A DNA stretch of 64,000 bases from Stentor roeselii. Lineage: Eukaryota > Ciliophora > Heterotrichea > Heterotrichida > Stentoridae. A model generated the notes under the pieces. It was not told where the DNA came from, made no database searches, and saw only the letters and a program-made list of their open reading frames with translations. The stretch is taken from assembly GCA_006503475.1 (NCBI GenBank), contig RSEH01000032.1, forward strand, positions 1 through 64,000, in the 5' to 3' direction. Shown here in pieces: positions 56,519 to 64,000 of the stretch; within the stretch, counting starts at the first letter, position 1, and each line of letters starts with the position of its first letter. The position numbers and the translations under genes are program-made.

Positions 56519-57796
56519 ATGTCATTTGATGCAGGAAATAGTTCTTTTGATTTTGATTCTCTCTTCTCACTTGAAAACATTTGGACATCCTCCCTTTACA
56601 ACAAAGCATCTAAACTAATTAAGTCCAATTTCAAATTTTCAAGTGAGTTCTTTGAAAGATGCCAAATATTCCTAAAAATTATCCGAAATAACTGCTACCT
56701 TTTCATTGAATTCCCTCAAAATACACCAAAAAATCCAGGAAAAACAGTATATTTCCCAGAAAACCTTGAATTTCCTTTATTATCTGCATTAAAATCAGAT
56801 GAAATCCTTCATAACGGAGACTTAGATTTTACGGGTTCATTAATAACCTATTCAGAAGAATCTTTATCAAATCATTCAGTTTCATTTAGCAACACTCCAG
56901 GTGTCTTTATTTCTTTGGTCATCAGTATCGAATCTGGAACATTTTCATCAAATGTCAGAAAAACATTCACGAATCGAAGAGGCAACAAGTCTATCATCGG
57001 AGTAATAAAAATGATAAACAAAGAAAGTATCTTCAAAAATAAGCCAAAATTCTTCATTGAAAAGGAAATCCTTGTCTCTCCAGCTACTCACACACTAATC
57101 TACCAAAGACTTCCATTAAACTACCCTTGCGAACCAATACAAAATTGTTACAATTTGATAAAAAACTACTTTAATCTAGATTATTTCAATATAGAAGGTA
57201 ACAGATGCTACTGTAATAAATGTTTCCCAGAAGATCTCATAGAATTCCAAGAAATCAATAATAAAAACTATACCATTCCAAGAGGCTGGTGTCGCTTTGG
57301 ACTAAAAACTTCTTTTATAATGAATGAACAAAATGATATCTGGAGATCTTGGAATAATTGTTTTCATGGGACTAGTCTTGAATCAACGAAAAAGATTATT
57401 GAAACTCGAACTTTACTTATAAATAAAGATTTTACAAAAACTGGGAAAATTTTAGGAAAAAAATCATCAAAAAAATTTTACAATAAGTATTTTGTCTCTC
57501 CTATTATTTGTTATGCATCTCATAATTGGTACAGTGACATCCAGGTTTTTAAGATAAAAAATGGGAATGAATATTATGCGCAGTTTGTTTTGGATATGAA
57601 AATTAGAGGAGGAACTTTTAGAACTGGGAAAGAAACTGAAAGAGGGAGAATGAAAAGATTTGATGATGTTAGGTTTATACTTGAAAATGAAATTGAATGG
57701 TATTCGGATTGGAGAGGATGTGTTGTTCCTTATGGGATTTTGATAAGGGTTTTAAATGAGAGACAAAAAATGGAAATTTTAAAAAAGGGAAAATGA
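56519..57796 (+). CDS. HGT-motif ADP-ribosyltransferase-like family protein, copy 4
   Basis: 425 residues. Motifs: KSDEILHNGDLDFTG, TNRRGNKSIIGVIK, GNRCYCNKCFP, PRGWCRFGLKTSFI, FHGTSLESTKKIIETRTLLINKD, SPIICYASHNWYS (Asn replaces the His-Pro Pro position), IEWYSDWRGCVVPYGILIRV. A Cys follows the Trp of PRGW, unlike the other copies. Ends in TGA. The most divergent member; intact frame suggests function is retained. Confidence 0.7.
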   Translation: MSFDAGNSSFDFDSLFSLENIWTSSLYNKASKLIKSNFKFSSEFFERCQIFLKIIRNNCYLFIEFPQNTPKNPGKTVYFPENLEFPLLSALKSDEILHNGDLDFTGSLITYSEESLSNHSVSFSNTPGVFISLVISIESGTFSSNVRKTFTNRRGNKSIIGVIKMINKESIFKNKPKFFIEKEILVSPATHTLIYQRLPLNYPCEPIQNCYNLIKNYFNLDYFNIEGNRCYCNKCFPEDLIEFQEINNKNYTIPRGWCRFGLKTSFIMNEQNDIWRSWNNCFHGTSLESTKKIIETRTLLINKDFTKTGKILGKKSSKKFYNKYFVSPIICYASHNWYSDIQVFKIKNGNEYYAQFVLDMKIRGGTFRTGKETERGRMKRFDDVRFILENEIEWYSDWRGCVVPYGILIRVLNERQKMEILKKGK

Positions 57797-58069
57797 GTGA
57801 AAGATATTAGGTATACTGATTAATCAAAATTTAATTTATATTCTTCTTTTTTTATCTATATTTACATAATAATAACAATAGATTAGAATCAGTTTTTGAT
57901 TATTTTTTAAAGAACCTTTACCTGAGATAGAGTTATTAGATGAAATATTATCAAGCCTATAATTATTCTATTAAGAGAATATTTAATTATACTTCATCTG
58001 AATCCCATATATTATTAAACAACATCTCCAGAAACCAAAATCCCAAATAAATCTAAAATCTAAACTATT

Positions 58070-59335
58070 CTAAAAATACTGAATCTTGCAGTTCGGACAG
58101 TATTTATTATATCCAACAGCTACAGCATCATAAACACATTTACTATGAAAAGCATGTCCACAAGGTAAAATTCTAGTTTCAACATCATTACTAAACTTCA
58201 CAGTGCAAAACAAGCAAATCTTTTGTCCTAAGTACTCTCCATGTTCATCAAGAGTAACAATTTTTACCTCATAATTAAAATTTGAAGTGTTTATCACGTT
58301 TCCTGGAGGTTGATTCGGAGTTGTTGTGCTTATAATAATAGGCTGCCCTACATAAGCCTGAGGATACACTGATTGATTCTGAGGGTATACAGAATAAGCT
58401 TGGGAGTAGGCTTGATAAGGCTGAGGATACCCTTGATTCCCTGGATTCATTTGGGGGTTGAATTGATTTCCAGGGTCCTGCGGTTTTTGAATGGCGATGT
58501 GCTGGATAGACTCGAATTTATGATTTGATTTAAACTTGTGATGCCTTTTTCTTCGAACATAACAAACGACACAAATGACGATGCTGAATATTGATTACAT
58601 CATTATAAAGAAAAATCCTCCTATTGAACAGCCAATGGCAATACTTGCGGAATTTGAAGAACTATTACTACTTGAAGTACGTGAATAACCTGAACCACTT
58701 GAGCTTTTTTCGCAGTTATTATTGTAATTAAGTGTATAGCCACTGTAGCATGTATAGCAATAACTGTAACTATCACATGTTTCACAACCGTAGCTACATG
58801 AGTAGCATACCCCATCAGAATTGTAATATCCTGAATTACAAGATGTGCAGTAGTTACTTGATGAGCAATCATAACAATTACTGATGTAGCAACTATAGCA
58901 ATTACCATAGGAAAGATAATATCCAGTGTAACATGAGACGCATTCGTTATAATAATAATCACAACTGTAACAGCTTGAACCACAGCTAAGTCTTCTTCGA
59001 TTTTCTAAAGTTTTGTCATTTGAATTTTCCAAACATTCAAATGGCTTAAAACATACACAGTGAGTGAAACAGTCTGCTTCGCAGAAATTGTTTGATAAGT
59101 GGTACCCGTCATTACATGATAAACATTTTTCTGGGCTTTCCTGCAGATTACAGTTGGATATCTTGAAGTTATTTGAGGATTCTGAGAGATAACAGCCAGA
59201 AATAGATAATTCATAGCCAGAAGCACATTGAAGACAAACTTTAGGTGAAGTTTGAGAACAATAAACACAGTCATCGACCTCACAGGGGCTAGCTCGAGTC
59301 AGAGCTAATGAAATAATCAGTGAGAAACAAATCAT
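58070..59335 (-). CDS. Secreted Cys-rich / TM / RING-finger protein (spliced), copy 2
   Basis: Two exons, 59335-58599 and 58583-58070, give 416 residues. Signal peptide (MICFSLIISLALTRA), then about 200 residues of furin-like Cys-rich repeats, a Ser-rich stalk, and a TM helix (SIAIGCSIGGFFFIMIIVICVVCYV) split by a 15-nt intron. RRKRHH stops transfer. A Pro/Tyr/Gln-rich cytoplasmic segment (YPQPYQAYSQAYS...) leads to a C-terminal RING-H2: CLFCTVKF, LPCGHAFHSKC, YCPNC. The layout parallels PA-TM-RING E3 ligases with a Cys-rich ectodomain in place of PA. Likely a cell-surface or endosomal E3 ligase. Confidence 0.86.
58584..58598 (-). other. 15-nt intron in TM-RING gene
   Basis: Minus-strand sequence gtaatcaatattcag. 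Joining ...ATG AT|C ATC GTC restores one frame from signal peptide to RING (1251 nt total). Retention reads ATG TAA. Confidence 0.88.
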
Positions 59336-60135
59336 TTATCAACTTACAAAAATGAAGAAAATGTAGAATCAATTGCAAAGTATCGAGAAATTCCAAAAAA
59401 TGATTATGTATCTCACTTGAACTAGATATTTTTTATGTCTTATTAAATAAAAAGATATTTAAAGTATTTGGTTTAATATTTGACTTACAATTCGAAAATT
59501 ACGTTTAAGATAATGATCCTTATTGTTACTTTGAAAAATTCTTTTGAATTTATTATAAAGTATTGATCACTTCTTGCCTCTTGATTAGTTTAATTTATCA
59601 GTTGAAGAGTTTTACGTAAGAGGTGTTAAATTGTATCTAGATTTGTTCATGTTTAATTTTATAAACTATGTTCTTGTGTCAGGAATAAAAATTGATTTGA
59701 TATATTTTTATTTATTTTATCTTGAAAACAGGCCGAAGATAGTCTATAGAGTAGAAACATGACTGCATGCATGTAAATTTTTACGAATATAATCATTAAA
59801 ACTTAATACAAATTAATCATGCTTAAAATTCTACATTTCGAGAACAGGTAAGTTTCAATTGAAATAAATTCATAAGCTATTGTGTGTTTCAGTTATAGAA
59901 AATAATCGAAATAGTAAAATATTCATAATAAAAATCAATTTTAATTGAGGCGATTTATTTATATAATGAGGATTATTTTAAGGCGATTCATTTATATAGA
60001 GAGAATTATGTTAAAGTGAAAGTCTTAAAATTTCTTCTAAGGTAGAGCCGATAAGCCTATTATAAAACAACCAGACCTGGCTCACTTTACCCGAACCTTC
60101 CAATACCAAAAACAAAAATATGACTAATATCTAAA
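59336..60135. other. Intergenic; 5' flank shared with the neighbouring copy
   Basis: About 800 bp. The first ~550 bp (59340-59893) aligns with 61370-61899 upstream of copy 3: shared blocks include ctcacttgaactagatatt / ctcacctgaactagatatt and gaagatagtctata. The remainder is unremarkable AT-rich sequence. Confidence 0.65.
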
Positions 60136-61363
60136 TTAATCTAAAGAAAACTCAGTCTTACACTTCGGACAGCGTTTACATTTTTCGAGTCTGCAAGCAT
60201 TATAAATACAGTTAGTATGAAACTCATGTCCGCAAGGCAAACCTCGTTTTTCAATATCAGTACTAAAATTTTTATTGCAAATTGAGCAAATCTGTCCAAA
60301 GTGCTGTTCATTTTCATTAAGATCAACGATTTCGAGCTCATTATCAAAATTTGAATTGTTTATCACTCTTTCTGGAGGTTCATTTGGAGGCATAATGTTT
60401 TGAATTAAAGGCTGTTCTACATTAGCCTGAGGGTACTCTAGTTGATTATGAGGCAAGGCTGGATGTGCCTCGAGGAGCCCTTGATCAGGCTGAGGGTGCC
60501 CTTGATCAGGCTGAGGGTGCGCTTGATTCACTGGCATTATTTGTTGGTTGATAAATTTTACTGGTTGCTGTTTTGGTGGATTATGCGATTCCTGGATAGA
60601 ATCGGAGTTACATACAGCAATAGAAGATCCTGAATATTGATTACATTAACAAGATTAATAATCCTCCTACTCCTGAAAAGCAGTAAATAATAATTTTATT
60701 CGTATCTGGTTTATTTGAACTATTTGAATTTGAATTCTTTTCGCACTTATTATTATCAAGTTTATAGTCAGAGTTACATTTATAGCAATGACTGTAACTT
60801 TCACAATCTTCACAATTTTCGCTACATGGCTTGCATTCTCCATCAGAATTGTAAAATCCTGTATCACAAGATGCGCAATAGTCACTTGATGAGCAGTCAT
60901 TACAATCACTGATGTAGCAACGAAAGCAATCACCATAGTAAAGATAAAATCCAGTGTAACATGAGGCACATTCGTTATTGTCATAATTACAACTGTAACA
61001 GTTTGAACCACAGTCAAGTCTTCTTCGATTTTCTAAAGTTTTTTCATTTGAGTTTTCCAAACATTCAAATGGCTTAAAACATACACAGTGAATGAAACAG
61101 TCTGCTTCGCAGAAATTGTTTGATAAGTGGTACCCATCATTACATGATAAACATTTTTCTGGGCTTTCCTGCAGATTACAGTTGGATATCTTGAAGTTAT
61201 TTGAGGAATCTGAGAGATAGCAGCCAGAAATAGATAATTCATAGCCAGAAGCACATTGAAGACAAACTTTGGATGAAGTTTGAGAACAATAAAGACAGTC
61301 ATCGACTTCACAAGGGCGAGCTTGGGTCAGAGCTAATGAAATAATCAGTGAAAAACAAATCAT
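60136..61363 (-). CDS. Secreted Cys-rich / TM / RING-finger family copy 3, RING decoupled
   Basis: Exon 1 (61363-60645) encodes a signal peptide and ectodomain nearly identical to copy 2 for ~110 residues, then diverging Cys-rich repeats and a TM (IIIYCFSGVGGLLILLM). The same 15-nt intron is present at 60644-60630, but splicing reaches a stop at 60610-60608 after seven more residues. The downstream frame (SSIAVCNSDSIQESHN...) and RING (CSICNKNF, LPCGHEFHTNCIY, RCPKCKTEF) are out of frame. About 50 nt of the juxtamembrane region of copy 2 is missing here, which explains the shift. Either a pseudogene-in-progress or a membrane-anchored form without RING. Leader TTTATAAATG. Confidence 0.65.
60630..60644 (-). 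other. 15-nt intron, conserved in decoupled copy
   Basis: Identical to the intron of copy 2 (gtaatcaatattcag) at the same place in the TM segment. Confirms recent duplication. Confidence 0.8.
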
Positions 61364-62807
61364 TTATAAACTAAGAGATATTAATAAAATATAGAACATT
61401 TTTCAAGTATCGAGAACTTCCAAAACGATTGTGTAGCTCACCTGAACTAGATATTTCTGATTTCTAATTAAAAAAAGGATATTCAAAGTATTTGACTCAA
61501 TTTGTTTTTACTTAGCATGTAAAATTCGTTTATTCAACAATTTTTTGGTTTGTTATAAAGTATTGATCAATTCTTGACTCTTTATTAGTTTAATTCATCA
61601 CTTGAAAAGCTTTAAGCCAGAACTGTATAATAAAATCTAGATTTGTTGATATTTAGTTTTATAAACTAAGTTCTTGTCTTAGGAATTAAAAATTGATTAG
61701 ATATTATAGTTTTATTTGCTGTATCTCAAAAAACAGGATAAATCAATGCAGAAGATAGTCTATATTAGAATCATGCTTTGCATACACTTGAATTTTACGA
61801 TATAAACCTCTTTGAAATTAATACAAATGAATGATGCTAATTATAAATTTAGAGAACAGATATGTTTCAATTGAATTAAATTCATCAGCTATTTCAGTTT
61901 ACAAATGAGTGATTCTGGAATAATTTTATATCAACTTTATAACTTTTTAAAGATGATTATCATGAAAGTAGGTATTTGAGTTTTTTTCATCAATTAGATT
62001 TGGAATTTCGAAGAAACTAATTAATTATAGATTTATCTGATTAACACTTAAATATTTTGAGCTTCAATTACAACTTACATTTAAAGTACATATCAGAACT
62101 TTTAATTATTTGATGCTTTAAGCTTTTCGTTATGCACCCTACCTACTTTTGAAGGTTTGGCGTGTCTAGCTATCATAAACTTAATATATTTTATGTTGCT
62201 TGTTTGAATAAATAGAAGTTCATGGAATAGTTTTAGATATTATGACTCTAAGACTCTCTATGTTCACCATTTGAATAGCTTGTAGTTCATGGAGTTGTAC
62301 TTATCAATACCTTTATTGAGTTGAAACTTAATTAATAATTCTATAACGTTCCTTACTGTAATATTTAATAGCGCTTCTATAAGGGAGATAATATTCTGAT
62401 TTCAAATTATTCAGAAATCCTTATTTTGAATATTTTCTATTTCTCTTAGAAATTAACAGTAATATTTACATTTCGCAAAGTACCTTATCAATTCAAACTA
62501 TTATCATTCTCACTAATTCTATCATGACAAAATTACTATTTTCTTTAAATTTTCATTCTTTATTGAACTAAGTCTCCCAAGTAATAGAGTTCTTTTCATT
62601 GATTAAATTAAAGATATACCGAAAGCATTAATACTCTGATGTTACGCTTTATATCTAATTTTTTATAATAAAAACTTTTCTCTGAATTTGGATTGGGTAA
62701 AAATGGCTGAGTCCACCCCCAATATTTACAAATAATCTAAAAGAAATACCTCGAATTTAACTGCCCCAGTAACACCTTAATTTTCAAACTAACTAATTCA
62801 TACTAAC
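61364..62807. other. Intergenic
   Basis: About 1.4 kb. The first ~535 bp is the duplicated 5' flank. A weak ~44-bp direct repeat (62192-62234 and 62259-62303; tatgtt...tttgaata...gttcatgga) lies further on. No gene seen. Confidence 0.45.
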
Positions 62808-63878
62808 CTAAAAATATTGAGTCTTACACACAGGACAAAATTTGTAATATCCAAGAGCAACAGCCTCATAAGCACATTTTCCGTGAAACGCGTGGCCACA
62901 AGGTAATACTCTAGTTTCCACTTCTCTGCTAAACAAAGTAGAGCAAAACAAGCAGACCTCTTGTCCAAGATATTTTCCAGTTTCATCAAGAATGACTAAT
63001 TTTACCTCATTGATGAAATTATGAACATCGATGACTCTTCCAGGAGCCTGATTTGGAGGTAAAGGGTTTTGAGGATAAGGCTGATAAACTGGGTACGCAG
63101 GATTAGGTTGATTATAAAAAACTGGAGCAGGCACTGGGTTGATAACAACTCCTGGAGTATGAACTACTGCATTTGTCTGATGAACAACTAAGTTCTGTGC
63201 AGGCGTGTGATGATTTCTTCTGAACCTCACCCACCATCTTCTTCGAATGCAGCAAGTGACACAGATGACGATGCTGAATAGAGATTACAAGATCAAGAAG
63301 ACTATACTAATCACGACTCCAATGATAGTACCTGCAATGCTTGAACTGGAACTACTGTCTTTTTCGCAATCGTGGTTTTTTAGGGTATAGCTTGATTTGC
63401 ATTCGTAGCAATAATCGTAATCATAACAGTCTTTGCAGCCGTCACTACACTCAAAACAGTATCCAGATGATAGGTAATACCCGTAGTAGCAACCGGTGCA
63501 GCTTCCGGAATAACAATAATTGCAGTTTGAATCACAGTAAAGACTTCTTTCATTTTTTTCATTCGAGTCTTTCAAACATTCAAATGGCTCGAAGCAGATA
63601 CAGTCTGAGAAACAGTCCGCCTCGCAAAAACTATTTGACAAATGATACCCGTTTTTGCATGTCAGGCATTCTTTTTCCATATTCTGCACTTCGCAGTTGG
63701 ATATCTTGAAGTTGTTTGAGGAGCCTGAGAATTTACATCCTGAACTTGATAAATCGTAAAAAGAAGCACATTGAAGACAGAGTTCAGCAGAGGATGGAGA
63801 ACAATAATCACAATTTTCTACATGGCATAAGTTCGCTTCAGTTTGAACTAAAGAGATTATCAGAGCAGCAGAAAACAT
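62808..63878 (-). CDS. Secreted Cys-rich / TM / RING-finger protein (spliced), copy 4
   Basis: Exons 63878-63289 and 63273-62808 give 351 residues. Signal peptide (MFSAALIISLVQTEA), shorter Cys-rich ectodomain (one repeat pair fewer than copy 2), TM (IAGTIIGVVISIVFLIFIVICVTCCI) split by the 15-nt intron, then RRRWWVRFRRNHH, a Pro-rich cytoplasmic tail with PxYPVYQPYPQ repeats, and RING-H2: CLFCSTLF, LPCGHAFHGKC, FCPVCKTQYF. Frame intact across the splice. Leader TATAAATG. Likely an active transmembrane E3. Confidence 0.86.
63274..63288 (-). other. 15-nt intron in TM-RING gene
   Basis: Minus-strand sequence gtaatctctattcag; removal joins ...ATC TT|C ATC GTC. Retention reads TTG TAA. Confidence 0.88.
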
Positions 63879-64000
63879 TTATATGAGAAAATAATCATTT
63901 TAAGGATGATTGAATTTTATGAGTTTTCAGAATTAAAAGAATTTAACAGTGAAAAAGAGTTTTATAGCCTCAATACCAGCAACCATATCCTAAAAAGACT
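63879..64000. other. Window edge, non-coding
   Basis: The last ~120 bp upstream of copy 4; AT-rich, nothing recognised. Confidence 0.3.

Larger units (their letters stand above)
58595..61899. repeat. Segmental tandem duplication of a TM-RING locus
   Basis: The unit of ~1.3 kb of ectodomain exon plus 5' flank (58595-59893) matches 60641-61899. Identity is highest over the signal peptide and first ~110 codons, moderate in the flank. The RING exons are also homologous, so the duplicated unit probably covers about 58.07-59.9 and 60.14-61.9 kb. Confidence 0.75.

Noticed and set aside
1-64000. tRNA, rRNA, telomeric repeats, transposase or virus-like genes
   Set aside because: No T-loop-like GGTTCGAATCC or its complement in a cloverleaf context, no rRNA-like stretch, no telomere repeat, and no transposase, reverse transcriptase, capsid or integrase motif was seen by eye.

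Overview
The window looks like macronuclear DNA of a heterotrich ciliate close to Stentor. (1) All reading frames work with the standard code: TAA, TAG and TGA all end genes and TGG encodes Trp. (2) The protein set is ciliate-like: furin-type Cys-rich repeats, a REJ/GPS membrane protein, a WD40 protein fused to an ion channel, a PH-kinase, and many coiled-coil proteins. (3) The only introns I can demonstrate are exactly 15 nt long (GTAA...AG), a size I know as characteristic of Stentor. No telomere, rRNA, tRNA, CRISPR array or virus-like element was seen.

Region 1 (1-35.6 kb) is a compact housekeeping region. Convergent genes are separated by as little as 5-40 bp and some divergent starts by about 20 bp. 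In order it holds: the 3' part of a polycystin-1/REJ-like membrane protein; two coiled-coil genes; two small genes; a WD40-TRP-like channel; a heat-shock-factor-type regulator; a four-TM protein; a calmodulin-like protein; several unknown coiled-coil genes; a PH-like Ser/Thr kinase; three crotonase-fold genes (one hydratase-like, two ECH1-like dienoyl-CoA isomerases whose 3' halves have been homogenised); an SRAP/HMCES DNA-protein crosslink protein; four members of an unknown helical family arranged as two divergent pairs; a LITAF-like protein; an RNF126-like RING protein; PIG-M; and a p62/NBR1-like autophagy receptor (PB1, LIR, ZZ, UBA).

Region 2 (35.6-64 kb) is AT-rich, has intergenic stretches of 0.4-1.6 kb, and consists almost entirely of three interleaved paralogous families. 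Family A has four genes with an HGT-motif ADP-ribosyltransferase-like C-terminus. Family B has four genes with one N-terminal B-box-like zinc module and coiled coil joined to either a WD40 or a Kelch propeller. Family C has four secreted-domain/TM/RING-finger loci, each with a 15-nt intron inside the membrane segment whose retention would remove the RING domain. Two of the four family C loci are broken or decoupled. A degraded GNAT acetyltransferase pseudogene, a 34-bp tandem repeat and a 2-kb segmental duplication complete the region.

The gene content of region 2 (sensor-propeller proteins, RING ligases, ADP-ribosyltransferase-like enzymes) together with the helical-bundle family of region 1 resembles a rapidly duplicating signalling or recognition toolkit. 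That functional reading is inference. The families, their architectures and the shared intron are read directly from sequence.
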